Of a stretch of DNA of 39,884 nucleotides, positions 10,651-21,170 are shown piece by piece. Source of the stretch: Chromatiaceae bacterium (GTDB taxonomy: Bacteria; Pseudomonadota; Gammaproteobacteria; Chromatiales; Chromatiaceae). The position numbers and the translations under genes are program-made. The stretch's first letter is position 1, and every line of letters begins with the position of its first letter. The notes below the pieces were generated by a model that saw only the letters and a program-made list of their open reading frames with translations, did not search any database and was not told the DNA's origin. The DNA is taken from contig JANQFI010000136.1 of the NCBI GenBank assembly GCA_028277905.1, positions 1-39,884 of the forward strand, written 5' to 3'.

Positions 10651-12430
10651 GCAACGCAGCAGCCGCGAGCGCATGAAGGCACGCCTGCGCCGCGCCGAGC
10701 TGGCCCGGCGCAAGCCGCCGAGCTTCACCGCGCGGCGCGCCGCGCTGGGGCTGATGCTCACCGCGGCCTGCCTGGCCGTCGTGGCCGCGGCCTTCCAGCG
10801 GCAGGTGCTGGAGAACGAGTTCCTGCGCGACGAGGGCGAGAAGCGCTTCCTGCGCGAGCGCGTGATCGCCGCCCGCCGGGGCATGATCACCGACCGCAAC
10901 GGCGAGCCGCTGGCAATCAGCACATCCATGTCCACCGTCTGGGCGGACCCGCAGTTGCTTGCACAGCGCCGCGACGCGCTGCCGGCGCTGGCCAGGGCCC
11001 TGGCGGCGCCAAGCGGCGAGCTGGACGCACGGCTGAGTGGCTACCTCGAACAGGGGCGCCGCTTCATGTACCTGCGGCGCCGGGTGGCGCCGAACCGCGC
11101 CTACGCGGTGCAGCAGGTCATCGACGACCTCCACCTCGCCGGCGTCGGCATGGACACCGAGTACCGCCGCTTCTATCCGGGTGGCGAGATGTTCGGCCAG
11201 CTGGTGGGCTTCACGAACGTGGACGACATCGGCCAGGAGGGCATAGAGCTGGTCTTCGAGGACCGGCTGCGCGCCGCGCCGGGCAAGCGCCGCGTCATCC
11301 AGGACGGCCGCGGCCGCGTCGTCGAAGAGGTGGAGCAGATCAGGCCGCCGAGCCACGGCCAGGACCTGGCGCTCAGCCTGGACCGGCGCCTGCAGTTCCT
11401 CGCCTACCGCGAGCTCAAGCGTGCCGTCGCCCAGCACCGCGCCAAGTCCGGCACCGCCGTGTTGCTGGACATCACGACGGGCGAGGTCCTGGCGATGGTC
11501 AACCAGCCGGCCTTCAACCCCAATGCGGCGCGCAGCGAGCCGGTGGAGAATCGCCGCAACCGGGCGCTGACCGACGTGTTCGAGCCCGGCTCGACCATGA
11601 AGCCATTGGTGGTGGCCACCGCCCTGGAGGCTGGGCTCATCAACCCGCGCACGCCGGTGAGCACCGCACCCGGCGTGCTGCACCTGGGCCACAACCGGGT
11701 CAAGGACATCCGCAACTACGGCCTGCTCACGGCCACTGGCGTGATCACCAAGTCCAGCAACGTCGGCGTGGTGAAGATCGCTCAGCGCATGGATCGGGCG
11801 ATGCTTTGGCAGACCTACAGCCGGCTCGGCTTCGGCCGCATCACCGGTGTCGAGTTCCCGGGCGAGCGCACCGGCTTCCTGCCGCACTACGCGGGCTGGT
11901 CGCGCTTCGAGCACGCGACCCTGGCCTTCGGCTATGGACTCAGCATGACCTCGCTGCAGCTGGCGCAGGCCTATGCTGTGGTCGCCAACGACGGCATGCG
12001 CCTTCCTGTGACCCTGCAGCGCCGCGATGCCGTGCCCGCGGGCGAGCGGGTGTTCTCGGTGGCAACCGCCCGCGCCGTGCGCGCGATGATGGAGACGGTC
12101 GTCTCCAACAAGGGCACCGCGCGGCGCGCGATGATCGCGGGCTATCGTGTCGGTGGCAAGACCGGCACCGCGAAGAAGGCCACTGGCCGCGGCTATGCGC
12201 CCGGCAAGTATCAGGCGGTGTTTGCCGGCATGGCGCCCATCTCCGAGCCCCGCTTCGTGATGGTGGTGATGATCGACGAGCCTCAGGGCAAGTACTACTA
12301 CGGCGGTATCGTCGCGGCGCCCACCTTCGCCAAGGTCATGCAGGCCGCGCTCAGGCTCTACAACGTGGCCCCTGACGACCCGCAGGCGGAGCTGCTGCTG
12401 GCGGGCCTGAGGCGCGAGGCGGGGCGATGA
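10640..12430 (+). CDS. ftsI: Penicillin-binding protein 3 / FtsI
   Basis: RGMITDRNGEPLAISTSMSTVWADP...FEPGSTMKPLVVATAL...KSSNVGVVKIAQ...GGKTGTAKKA. Confidence 0.96.
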   Translation: MRFEQRSSRERMKARLRRAELARRKPPSFTARRAALGLMLTAACLAVVAAAFQRQVLENEFLRDEGEKRFLRERVIAARRGMITDRNGEPLAISTSMSTVWADPQLLAQRRDALPALARALAAPSGELDARLSGYLEQGRRFMYLRRRVAPNRAYAVQQVIDDLHLAGVGMDTEYRRFYPGGEMFGQLVGFTNVDDIGQEGIELVFEDRLRAAPGKRRVIQDGRGRVVEEVEQIRPPSHGQDLALSLDRRLQFLAYRELKRAVAQHRAKSGTAVLLDITTGEVLAMVNQPAFNPNAARSEPVENRRNRALTDVFEPGSTMKPLVVATALEAGLINPRTPVSTAPGVLHLGHNRVKDIRNYGLLTATGVITKSSNVGVVKIAQRMDRAMLWQTYSRLGFGRITGVEFPGERTGFLPHYAGWSRFEHATLAFGYGLSMTSLQLAQAYAVVANDGMRLPVTLQRRDAVPAGERVFSVATARAVRAMMETVVSNKGTARRAMIAGYRVGGKTGTAKKATGRGYAPGKYQAVFAGMAPISEPRFVMVVMIDEPQGKYYYGGIVAAPTFAKVMQAALRLYNVAPDDPQAELLLAGLRREAGR

Positions 12431-12678
12431 GCGTGCCGGGCTCGATGGCAAGCATGTCGTCGCGACGGCAGGTCGAGCTCGGGGGAAGGCTGTCGTGGGC
12501 CGGTACCTGGGATGTGGGGCCCACTGCCGACAGCCGCGGCGACGGTCGTGGCCGGCTTTTCGGGTCGCTTCGGGGGGAGCGGCGTGACGGTCACGGCCTT
12601 GTTGCCAGGGAGGGACTGGCCAGGGAGGCCCAGCCCAGGGAGCCCCTGCCTGTCCGCTCCGCGGGGAGGGCGTGCTGA
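12427..12678 (+). pseudogene. murF: murF N-terminal remnant (murE absent)
   Basis: 83-codon [53 protein letters not shown] resembles the MurF N-terminal domain pattern (..ALGGRL..(4-10)..V.TDSR....GDLFVAL.GERFDGHDFV); ATGA overlap with ftsI and TGATG overlap with mraY. Confidence 0.6.
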
Positions 12679-13760
12679 TGCTGCTCTGGCTCACCGACTG
12701 GCTCGGCCAGTACGACAGCGGCTTCTACGTCTTCCGGTATCTCACGCTGCGCACCATCCTCGGCGTGTTGACGGCACTCGGCATCTCGCTGCTCGTGGGC
12801 CGGCCCATGATTCGCTGGCTCAGCAGCTACAAGGTAGGCCAGGTGGTGCGCAACGACGGCCCGGAGAGCCACTTCTCCAAGGCCGGCACGCCGACCATGG
12901 GCGGCACCCTGATGCTGGTGTCCATCGGCGTCGCGACCCTACTCTGGGCAGACCTGCACAACCGGTTCGTCTGGGTGGTCCTGGTCACGACCATGGGCTT
13001 CGGCACCATCGGCTTCGTCGACGACTACCGCAAGCTGGTGCTGCGCGACCCAAAGGGCCTATCCGGGCGCTGGAAGTACTTCTGGCAGACCATCGTCGGC
13101 CTGGCTGCGGCGCTCTACCTGTACCTGAGCGCGACCACGCCTAGCGAGACGGCGCTCCTGGTGCCCTACGTCAAGGACGTCAGCATCCAGCTGGGTCCGC
13201 TGTTCGTGCTCTTCGCGTACTTCGTCATCGTCGGCACCAGCAACGCCGTCAACCTCACCGACGGACTCGACGGCCTCGCCGTGGTGCCGACGGCCATGGT
13301 TGCGGGCGGGCTCGGCATCATGGTGTACGCGGCAGGCCACACGGAGATCGCGGCGTACCTGCGCATACCCTATGTTGCAGACGTCGGCGAAGTGGTCGTG
13401 CTCTGCGGCGCCATCGCCGGGGCGGGCCTCGGCTTCCTGTGGTTCAACACCTATCCGGCGCAGGTGTTCATGGGCGACGTCGGCGCGCTGGCGCTGGGCG
13501 CGGCGCTGGGCGCCATCGCCGTCGTCGCCAAGCAGGAGCTGGTGCTCTTCGTCATGGGCGGGGTGTTTGTGCTGGAAACCGTCTCCGTGATGCTGCAGGT
13601 GGCCTCCTTCAAGCTCACCGGCAAGCGCATCTTCCGCATGGCGCCGCTGCACCACCACTACGAGCTCAAGGGCTGGCCCGAGCCGCGGGTCATCGTGCGC
13701 TTCTGGATCCTGACCGTCGTGCTGGTGTTGATCGGGCTGGCGAGCCTGAAGATCCGATGA
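12678..13760 (+). CDS. mraY: Phospho-N-acetylmuramoyl-pentapeptide transferase
   Basis: [48 protein letters not shown]...[13 protein letters not shown]...[10 protein letters not shown]...[24 protein letters not shown]. Confidence 0.97.
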   Translation: MLLWLTDWLGQYDSGFYVFRYLTLRTILGVLTALGISLLVGRPMIRWLSSYKVGQVVRNDGPESHFSKAGTPTMGGTLMLVSIGVATLLWADLHNRFVWVVLVTTMGFGTIGFVDDYRKLVLRDPKGLSGRWKYFWQTIVGLAAALYLYLSATTPSETALLVPYVKDVSIQLGPLFVLFAYFVIVGTSNAVNLTDGLDGLAVVPTAMVAGGLGIMVYAAGHTEIAAYLRIPYVADVGEVVVLCGAIAGAGLGFLWFNTYPAQVFMGDVGALALGAALGAIAVVAKQELVLFVMGGVFVLETVSVMLQVASFKLTGKRIFRMAPLHHHYELKGWPEPRVIVRFWILTVVLVLIGLASLKIR

Positions 13761-15145
13761 GCATGCCCGGCCTCAGCCCCCCGGATCTGACGCCTAGGGC
13801 ACTGGCCGGTACCAAGGTGCTGGTCGTCGGCCTGGGTCCCACCGGACTCTCCTGTGCGCGCTACCTGCACGCGCGAGGTGCCACCGTCGCCGTCAACGAC
13901 AGCCGCGACGCACCGCCGGCCCTGCCGAGGCTTCGCGCCGAGCTGCCGGACATCGCGGTGATGCTCGGCGGATTCGACGACGCCGCCTTCGCCACTGCCG
14001 ATGTGGTGATCGTCGGTCCGGGCCTGCCGATGACGACACCAGCGGTGGCCAGGGTCATGGCCGCCGGCACCCCGGTGGTGGGCGACGTGGAGCTCTTCGC
14101 TCAGGCCGTGCAGGGGCCCGTGGCTGGGATCACCGGCACCAACGGCAAGAGCACGGTGACTACGCTGCTGGGCCAGATGGCGCTCGCCACGGGCAGGCGC
14201 ACCGGCATCGGCGGCAATCTCGGCGAGCCCGTGCTGAACCTGCTCGCGGACGACGTCGAGTTGTATGTCATCGAATTGTCCAGCTTCCAGCTCGAGACCA
14301 CGCACTCGCTGCCGCTGGTCACGGCCACCCTGTTGAATCTGTCGCCGGACCACATGGACCGCTACCCGGATCTGGCCGCCTACGCCGCCGCCAAGCGGCG
14401 CATCTTCGCGCACGCGGCGAGTGCAGTCGTGAACCGCGATGATGCGGCTTCCGTGCGCCTCGCAGCAGGGGTCGCCCGACAGACCGGCTTCACCCTGAGC
14501 GAGCCGGCGCTCGCAGACGACTGGGGCATCTGCGGCCACCGCGGGAGCCGCTGGATCTGCCGGGGCGAGGAGGCCGTGCTGCCGGTGGACGATCTGGTCC
14601 TGCCCGGCACCCACAACCTCGCCAACGCGCTGGCAGCCCTGGCGCTCGGCGAGCGCTGCGGCCTGGCGCGCGAGCCGATGCTGGACGTCCTCCGGCGCTT
14701 CCGTGGGCTGTCGCACCGAAGCCAACTGGTGGCGGACCACAATGACATCCGTTGGATCGACGATTCCAAGGGCACCAACCCCGGTGCCACCGTGGCGGCA
14801 CTGGGCGGGCTGGTACCTGACCCGGCCCGCGGCAAGGCGGTGCTCATCGCCGGTGGCGACTGCAAGGACGCCGACTTTTCGCCCTTGCCGCCGGCCGTGC
14901 GCCGCGCCGCCCGGGCCGTCGTGCTCATCGGTCGCGACGCGGACGACCTCGCCGCCGTGCTGGCGAGCACCGTGCCGCTGCACCGGGCCGCAGCCATGGA
15001 TGAAGCCGTGCGCAAGGCCGCCGCACTGGCCAGGCCCGGCGACTGCGTGCTGCTCTCGCCGGCCTGTGCGAGCTTCGACATGTTCGACGACTACCGCCAT
15101 CGCGGGCGTGTCTTCGCCGAGGCGGTTGCGAGGTGGGTGCCATGA
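13757..15145 (+). CDS. murD: UDP-N-acetylmuramoylalanine-D-glutamate ligase
   Basis: [31 protein letters not shown]...[18 protein letters not shown]...[25 protein letters not shown]...[13 protein letters not shown]. Confidence 0.96.
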   Translation: MSMPGLSPPDLTPRALAGTKVLVVGLGPTGLSCARYLHARGATVAVNDSRDAPPALPRLRAELPDIAVMLGGFDDAAFATADVVIVGPGLPMTTPAVARVMAAGTPVVGDVELFAQAVQGPVAGITGTNGKSTVTTLLGQMALATGRRTGIGGNLGEPVLNLLADDVELYVIELSSFQLETTHSLPLVTATLLNLSPDHMDRYPDLAAYAAAKRRIFAHAASAVVNRDDAASVRLAAGVARQTGFTLSEPALADDWGICGHRGSRWICRGEEAVLPVDDLVLPGTHNLANALAALALGERCGLAREPMLDVLRRFRGLSHRSQLVADHNDIRWIDDSKGTNPGATVAALGGLVPDPARGKAVLIAGGDCKDADFSPLPPAVRRAARAVVLIGRDADDLAAVLASTVPLHRAAAMDEAVRKAAALARPGDCVLLSPACASFDMFDDYRHRGRVFAEAVARWVP

Positions 15146-16419
15146 GTCAGGCGATGTCGGCCGCGGCGCGTCCGGGCGCGCGCCGCCGGCGCCGCCAGGA
15201 TCGGCAGGAGCCGGTGCTGGACGCCGGTCTGCTGGTGGCCGTGCTCTTCCTGCTTGGGCTGGGGCTCGTCATGGTGACCTCGGCGTCCATGCCCATGGCA
15301 GACCGCAACTTCCAGGATCCCTTCTTCTTCGTGCTGCGCCACGGCATGGCGCTGGGCCTGGCGCTTGCTTTCGGCGCGCTCTGCTTCGCCTTGCCGCTCA
15401 AGATCTGGGAAGCAGCGGGACCGCTCCTGATGCTGCTCGGTATCGGCCTGCTGCTGTTGTTGCTGGTACCAGGTGTCGGGCGCACCGTCAACGGCGCGAC
15501 GCGCTGGATTCCCTTGGGCGTTCTGAGCCTGCAGCCCTCGGAGATGATCAAGCTGACCAGCGTGCTGTACTTGAGCGGCTACTTGGTGCGCAAGCAGCTG
15601 GAGGTGCAGATGAGCCTGATGGGCTTCCTGCGGCCGATGGTGCTGATCGGTATCGCCTGCGCCCTGATCATGCTGCAGCCGGACTTCGGCACGACGGCCG
15701 TAATCCTCGCCGCGAGCATGGGTCTCTTGTTCCTCGGCGGGGTCAGCGTGCTGAGCTTCGTGGTGCTCGGCATGCTGGTGCTCGCCGGATTGGCAGCGCT
15801 GATCGTTACCGAGCCCTATCGGCTGACGCGGGTCACCTCCTTTCTCGACGCCTTCGACGACCCGTTCAACACCGACTACCAGCTGAGTCAGGCGCTGATC
15901 GCCTTCGGCCGCGGCGAGTGGCTGGGCGTGGGCCTCGGCCATGGCATCCAGAAGCAGTTCTACCTGCCTGAGGCGCACACGGACTTCCTGCTCGCCGTGA
16001 TCGGCGAGGAGTTCGGCCTGCTGGGCGTGCTCGTCGTCGTCATCCTGTTCGCCTTCATCACCTGGCGCGCCTTCGAGATCGGTGCCCGCGCCCGCCACCA
16101 GGGGGACCTGTTCTCCTGCTATGCGGCGCACGGCTTCGGGCTGCTGGTGGGACTCCAGGCCTTCATCAACGTCGGCGTCAACACCGGGCTCCTGCCCACC
16201 AAGGGGCTGCCGCTGCCCTTCATGAGCTACGGCAGCAACGCGCTGATCGTCGCCTTGATGGCCATGGGCCTGCTCTTGCGCATCGACTTCGAGCTGCGCC
16301 GCAAGGCCGTGGAGCCGATCCCCGAGGGCAGCGTCCACCGCGAGCGCCCGCTGCCGCCCGCACCTGTGCTGCGCGAGCGCCATAGACGCGAGCGGGGGGC
16401 CACATGGCGGCGTGCGTAG
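15142..16419 (+). CDS. ftsW: Peptidoglycan polymerase FtsW (SEDS)
   Basis: LGLGLVMVTSASMPMADRNFQDPFFFVLRHGMALG...NGATRWIPLGVLSLQPSEMIKL...LPEAHTDFLLAVIGEEFGLLG...GLPLPFMSYGSNALI. Confidence 0.96.
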   Translation: MSQAMSAAARPGARRRRRQDRQEPVLDAGLLVAVLFLLGLGLVMVTSASMPMADRNFQDPFFFVLRHGMALGLALAFGALCFALPLKIWEAAGPLLMLLGIGLLLLLLVPGVGRTVNGATRWIPLGVLSLQPSEMIKLTSVLYLSGYLVRKQLEVQMSLMGFLRPMVLIGIACALIMLQPDFGTTAVILAASMGLLFLGGVSVLSFVVLGMLVLAGLAALIVTEPYRLTRVTSFLDAFDDPFNTDYQLSQALIAFGRGEWLGVGLGHGIQKQFYLPEAHTDFLLAVIGEEFGLLGVLVVVILFAFITWRAFEIGARARHQGDLFSCYAAHGFGLLVGLQAFINVGVNTGLLPTKGLPLPFMSYGSNALIVALMAMGLLLRIDFELRRKAVEPIPEGSVHRERPLPPAPVLRERHRRERGATWRRA

Positions 16420-17498
16420 CGGTCATGGCCGGCGGCACTGGCGGGCACGTGTTCCCGGCCCTCGCGGTCGCCGAGGTGCTGCGTGCGCGCGGCGCCGAGG
16501 TATTCTGGATCGGCACAAGCGCCGGCATGGAGGCGCGGCTGGTGCCGGAGCACGGCTTCGAGATGGAGTGGGTCGGCATCCAGGGCGTGCGCGGCAAGGG
16601 CGTCAAGGCGCTGCTGACGGCGCCCTGGCAGCTCGCCGCCGCGGTCCGCGAGGCGGCGACCATCCTCAGGCGCCGGGCGCCGCAGACCGTTCTCGGCATG
16701 GGCGGCTTCGTCGCCGGCCCAGGCGGGCTCGCCGCCAGGCTACAGAGCCGCGCCCTGGTGATCCAGGAGCAGAACAGCGTGCCCGGTCTCACCAACCAGT
16801 GGCTCGCGCGCGTCGCCGATCGGGTGTTCGAGGCCTTCCCGGGCAGCTTCCCGGCGCGCCGCCGCGCTATCCTCAGCGGCAACCCGGTGCGCGCCGCCAT
16901 CGCCATGCTCCCGGCGCCCGCCGAGCGGCTGCGCGCCCGCCGGGGCCGGCCGCGGCTCCTGGTGGTGGGCGGCTCCCTCGGCGCTAAGGCGCTGAACGAG
17001 ACGGTGCCGGCGGCGCTGGCGCTGATAGACCAAGACGACCGCCCCGCGGTGCGCCACCAGGCCGGCGAGAAGACGCTCGTGGTGGCGCGCCGCGCCTACG
17101 CCGATGCTGGTGTCGCCGCGGAGGTGACACCCTTCATCGCGGACATGGCCGAGGCCTACGCCTGGGCGGACCTGGTCGTCTGCCGCGCCGGCGCGCTCAC
17201 GGTGTCCGAGATCGCCGCCGCCGGGCTTGCCGCCATCTTCGTGCCCTTCCCCTTCGCGGTGGACGACCACCAGGTGGGCAACGCCCGCTGGCTCAGCGAC
17301 GCCGGCGCGGCGCGGCTCATGATCCAGCAGGACCTGACCCCAGTGCTGCTGGCGGCACAGCTGCGCGAGCTGCTCGGCGACCCCGACCGACGCCTGGCCA
17401 TGGCCGAGGCCGGTCGCGAGCGGGCGCAGAGGGACGCGGCGGAGCGCATTGCCGATGCCTGCCTGGAGTTGGCTGCAGGCTCGGAGCCGTCCGCATGA
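16404..17498 (+). CDS. murG: UDP-GlcNAc:lipid I N-acetylglucosaminyltransferase
   Basis: [51 protein letters not shown]...[19 protein letters not shown]...[31 protein letters not shown]. Confidence 0.97.
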   Translation: MAACVAVMAGGTGGHVFPALAVAEVLRARGAEVFWIGTSAGMEARLVPEHGFEMEWVGIQGVRGKGVKALLTAPWQLAAAVREAATILRRRAPQTVLGMGGFVAGPGGLAARLQSRALVIQEQNSVPGLTNQWLARVADRVFEAFPGSFPARRRAILSGNPVRAAIAMLPAPAERLRARRGRPRLLVVGGSLGAKALNETVPAALALIDQDDRPAVRHQAGEKTLVVARRAYADAGVAAEVTPFIADMAEAYAWADLVVCRAGALTVSEIAAAGLAAIFVPFPFAVDDHQVGNARWLSDAGAARLMIQQDLTPVLLAAQLRELLGDPDRRLAMAEAGRERAQRDAAERIADACLELAAGSEPSA

Positions 17499-17581
17499 TC
17501 GGTCAGGACGCTCACCGATCAGTGCCTCGGGCACCCGGGGCCCAGGGTCAAGGGTCGCGTGCGGCCCCGCTCTCGCCGCAT

Positions 17582-17609
17582 CGGCGCTCGGCCCCCGGCG
17601 CTCGGCCCC
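17582..17609. repeat. Perfect 2 x 14-bp tandem repeat in the murG-murC spacer
   Basis: CGGCGCTCGGCCCC CGGCGCTCGGCCCC, followed by a degenerate third unit (CGGCATTGGCCC). GGGTCGCGTGCG also occurs at 17552-17563 and 17651-17662. Confidence 0.85.
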
Positions 17610-17685
17610 TCGGCATTGGCCCTTGGACCTCTCCTGCCGCCGCACCCCTTGGGTCGCGTGCGCGGCCGCCTGGGAGCACCGCGCC

Positions 17686-19125
17686 GTGAACGCCCACCGA
17701 GCGCATAGCGCGAGCTACATGGGCCGCATGCGCCGGCTGCACTTCATCGGCATCGGTGGCGCCGGCATGAGCGGCATCGCCGAGCTGATGGCCAACCTGG
17801 GCTACGAGGTGCAGGGCTCGGACCGCCGCGCGAGCGCGGTTACCGACCGGCTGCACCTCCTGGGCGTCGAGGTCTTCATCGGCCACGACGCCACCCATGT
17901 GGCCGATGTGGATGCGGTGGTGGTGTCCACCGCCATCGATTCCGCCAACGCCGAGATCGTCGCCGCCCGGGCCGCGCGCATCCCTGTGGTACGCCGCGCC
18001 GAGATGCTCGCCGAGCTGATGCGCTTCCACTACGGCGTTGCCGTGGCCGGCACCCACGGCAAGACCACGACCACCAGCCTGATCGCAAGCATCCTGGCGG
18101 AGGACGACCTGGACCCGACCTTCGTCATCGGTGGGCTGCTCAACAGCGCCGGGGCCAATGCTCGCCTCGGCACCAGCAAGTACCTGGTGGCGGAGGCCGA
18201 CGAGAGCGACGCGTCGTTCTTGTTCCTGCAGCCGATGCTGGCCGTGGTGACGAACATCGACGCCGACCACATGCATACCTACTGCGGCGACTTCAATCGG
18301 CTACGCAACACCTTCGTCGACTTCCTGCATCACCTGCCCTTCTACGGCCTGGCCGTGCTGTGCGTGGACGACGACGAGGTCGCATCCCTGGTGCCCATGA
18401 TCTCGCGGCCCGTGGTCACCTACGGCACCCGCGCCGACGCCGACGTCCGCGCCGACAATGTCCGCCAGCAGGGCACGCGCATGCATTTCGATGCACAGCT
18501 GCCGGGCGGCGCCGTGCTGCACATAGAGCTCAACCTGCCGGGGCGACACAACATGCTGAACGCGCTCGCGGCGATCGCCGTCGGCCTGGAGCTGGGCGTG
18601 GACGAGGACGCCATCCGTAGCGCGCTGGCGGGCTTCCAGGGCGTGGGCCGGCGCTTCGTCGTGAGCCACTGCCACCTGCGCGGCGAGCGCGATGTCACCC
18701 TGATCGACGACTATGGCCACCACCCCACCGAGTTGGCCGCCACCATGGCCGCCGCCCGCGGCAGCTGGCCGAAGCGACGGCTGGTGCTGGTGTTCCAGCC
18801 GCACCGCTACACCCGCACCCAAGAGCAATTCGACGACTTCGTGCACGTCCTCTCGGCGCCGGATGTCCTGGTGCTCTGCGAGGTCTACCCCGCCGGCGAG
18901 CAGCCCATTCCCGGCGCCGACGGCCGCAGCCTGGCGCGTGCCATCCGCGCCCGTGGCCGGCTCGACCCGATGTTCGTGCAGGACCTGGGCGAGGTGGAGG
19001 AGGTGCTGGAGGCGACACTCGCCGACGGCGACGTGGTGCTGGTGTCCGGCGCGGGCGACATCGGCGGTCTCGCCGCACGGCTGCCGCAACTGCTGGAGGA
19101 CGGAGGTGACGACGATGCGACCTAA
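17686..19125 (+). CDS. murC: UDP-N-acetylmuramate-L-alanine ligase (start GTG 17686 or ATG 17719)
   Basis: [42 protein letters not shown]...[18 protein letters not shown]...[16 protein letters not shown]...[11 protein letters not shown]. Confidence 0.96.
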   Translation: MNAHRAHSASYMGRMRRLHFIGIGGAGMSGIAELMANLGYEVQGSDRRASAVTDRLHLLGVEVFIGHDATHVADVDAVVVSTAIDSANAEIVAARAARIPVVRRAEMLAELMRFHYGVAVAGTHGKTTTTSLIASILAEDDLDPTFVIGGLLNSAGANARLGTSKYLVAEADESDASFLFLQPMLAVVTNIDADHMHTYCGDFNRLRNTFVDFLHHLPFYGLAVLCVDDDEVASLVPMISRPVVTYGTRADADVRADNVRQQGTRMHFDAQLPGGAVLHIELNLPGRHNMLNALAAIAVGLELGVDEDAIRSALAGFQGVGRRFVVSHCHLRGERDVTLIDDYGHHPTELAATMAAARGSWPKRRLVLVFQPHRYTRTQEQFDDFVHVLSAPDVLVLCEVYPAGEQPIPGADGRSLARAIRARGRLDPMFVQDLGEVEEVLEATLADGDVVLVSGAGDIGGLAARLPQLLEDGGDDDAT

Positions 19126-19317
19126 TCCCGGCGCTGCCGGTGGCACGCTGCTGCGGAGCCGCCGGCTCGGCAGTCTCGGCCTGCACCTCGGCTGCGGCGA
19201 GCCGCTGTCCACGACCCTGGCACAGTGCGGTGACGCGCCGCGGGTCCGCCCGGCCGCCGCATCCGACCCTGGCCCCGGCTTGTCGGCGCGACGGCCCCGA
19301 CACCCGGATTGGCGGCC

Positions 19318-20217
19318 ATGACCGATCAGGCCGGACAGCAGGCACTGCGGGGCGAGCTGCGCCGCGACGAGCCGCTGGCCAAGCACACCAGCTGGCGCGT
19401 AGGGGGTCCGGCGGCGCAGCTGTACCGTCCGGCGGACCGGGAAGACCTGCTGGCCTTCCTGCGCACCCTGCCGGCGGCCCAGCCCCTGCTCTGGCTCGGG
19501 CTTGGCAGCAACCTGCTCGTGGACGACAGCGGCTGGCCCGGCACCGTCATCGAAACCCAGGGCTGCCTCATGGACATGGAAGCCATTGGACCGGGAAGGC
19601 TGCGCTTCGAAGCCGGGGTGCCCTGCGCCAAGGCGGCGCGCTTCGCCACCCGGCAAGGGCTGGTGGGCATCGAGTTCCTGGCCGGCATCCCCGGCACCAT
19701 CGGCGGCGCATTGGCCATGAACGCCGGTGCCTGGGGCGGTGAGACCTGGCCGCAGGTGGCGCTGGTGCGCACCGTAGACCGCGCCGGCAGCGTCCGCGAG
19801 CGCCTGCCCGCGGACTTCGAGGTGGGCTACCGGGAGGTGGTGATCCCGGAAGGCGAGTGGTTCCTGGAGGCGGAGATGCAGCTGACACCGGGTGACACCG
19901 AGGCCGCCCTGGCGCGCATCAAGGCGCTGCTGGCGCGCCGCGCCGCCACCCAGCCGACGGGTCTGCCGAGCTGCGGCTCGGTGTTCCGCAACCCGCCCGG
20001 CGACCACGCGGCGCGGCTCATCGAGGCTTGCGGGCTCAAGGGGCGGCGCTCGGGGGGGGCGGAGGTTTCGCGCAAGCACGCGAATTTCATCATCAACACC
20101 GGCAACGCCACGGCACGCGACATCGCGCGGCTCATCGCGGCTGTACAGGCCGAGGTGCAGCGACGCCACGGCGTCCGCCTGATACCCGAGGTCCGTCGGG
20201 TGGGAGACTTCCAATGA
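19318..20217 (+). CDS. murB: UDP-N-acetylenolpyruvoylglucosamine reductase
   Basis: LAKHTSWRVGGPAAQLYRPADREDLLAFL...LGLGSNLLVDDSGWPG...GIEFLAGIPGTIGGALAMNAGAWGGE...GSVFRNPPGDHAARLIEACGLKG..GGAEVSRKHANFIIN. Confidence 0.96.
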   Translation: MTDQAGQQALRGELRRDEPLAKHTSWRVGGPAAQLYRPADREDLLAFLRTLPAAQPLLWLGLGSNLLVDDSGWPGTVIETQGCLMDMEAIGPGRLRFEAGVPCAKAARFATRQGLVGIEFLAGIPGTIGGALAMNAGAWGGETWPQVALVRTVDRAGSVRERLPADFEVGYREVVIPEGEWFLEAEMQLTPGDTEAALARIKALLARRAATQPTGLPSCGSVFRNPPGDHAARLIEACGLKGRRSGGAEVSRKHANFIINTGNATARDIARLIAAVQAEVQRRHGVRLIPEVRRVGDFQ

Positions 20218-21170
20218 CGACGCTCGATCCGCCCATGCTCGATCCGGCGCGCTTCGGCAAGGTGGCCCTGCTGCTGGGCGGCGACGCCGCAGAGCGCGAG
20301 ATCTCGCTCAAGAGCGGCGCCGCGGTTGCCGCGTCGCTTCGACGCAGCGGGGTCGAGGTGCAGGAGATCGACCCCGGCCCGGACGTGCTGGAGGTGCTGC
20401 GCCTTGGCGGCTTCGCGCGCGCGTTCATCATCCTGCATGGCCGCGGCGGCGAGGACGGACAGATCCAGGGCGCGCTCGCACGCATCGGCCTGCCGCACAC
20501 CGGCTCCGGCGTGCTGGGCTCCGCCATCGGCATGGACAAGTACCGCACCAAGCTGCTCTGGGCCGGCGCCGGTATCCCGACGGCGGACTTCGTCCTGCTC
20601 CACGGCGAGGCCGACCTGCCGGCGGTGGAGCGGCTCGGCTTCCCGCTGATGATCAAGCCCTCACGGGAGGGGTCCAGCATCGGCATGACCAAGGTGGAAG
20701 ACGCCGCGGCCTTGGCCGATGCCTGGCGGGCAGCGGCGCGCTACGACCGCACCGTGCTGGCCGAGCGTTGGCTGCCGGGGGACGAGCTCACCTGCGCCAT
20801 CCTCCAGGGCGAGGCCTTGCCCCTGCTGCGCCTCGAGACGCCCAACGGCTTCTACGACTACGAGGCCAAGTACTGCTCCGACAGCACCCGCTACCACTGC
20901 CCCTGCGGCTTGTCGGCGCGGCGCGAGCACGAGCTGCAAGGGCTCTGCGTGCGTGCCTTCGACGCGGTCGGCGCCACCGGCTGGGGCCGGGTGGACTTGA
21001 TGCTGGATGCCGAGGGCGACCCCAAGCTGCTGGAGGTCAACACGGTGCCGGGCATGACCGATCACAGCCTGGTGCCCATGGCCGCCAAGGCCGCGGGCAT
21101 CGACTTCGACGCGCTATGCCTGCGCATCCTGGCCACCAGCCTCGGCGCCGACGCGGAGGCGCTCGCATGA
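20214..21170 (+). CDS. ddl: D-alanine-D-alanine ligase
   Basis: KVALLLGGDAAEREISLKSGAAVAASL...IILHGRGGEDGQIQGALARIGLPHTGSGVLGSAIGMDK...FPLMIKPSREGSSIGMTKV...DLMLDAEGDPKLLEVNTVPGMTDHSLVPMAAKAAGI. Confidence 0.97.
   Translation: MTTLDPPMLDPARFGKVALLLGGDAAEREISLKSGAAVAASLRRSGVEVQEIDPGPDVLEVLRLGGFARAFIILHGRGGEDGQIQGALARIGLPHTGSGVLGSAIGMDKYRTKLLWAGAGIPTADFVLLHGEADLPAVERLGFPLMIKPSREGSSIGMTKVEDAAALADAWRAAARYDRTVLAERWLPGDELTCAILQGEALPLLRLETPNGFYDYEAKYCSDSTRYHCPCGLSARREHELQGLCVRAFDAVGATGWGRVDLMLDAEGDPKLLEVNTVPGMTDHSLVPMAAKAAGIDFDALCLRILATSLGADAEALA

Noticed and set aside
10580-12694. 704-aa minus-strand ORF opposite ftsI
   Set aside because: Antisense to the well-supported ftsI; arises from high-GC codon bias, His/Arg/Gly-rich composition and no domain recognised.
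13658-15100. 480-aa minus-strand ORF opposite murD
   Set aside because: Antisense shadow ORF of a conserved gene in high-GC DNA.
19112-19318. Small ORF ([22 protein letters not shown]...) between murC and murB
   Set aside because: No recognisable family and GC-driven composition; treated as spacer.
18301-20214. 637-aa minus-strand ORF opposite murC/murB
   Set aside because: Antisense shadow ORF; both plus-strand genes are clear.
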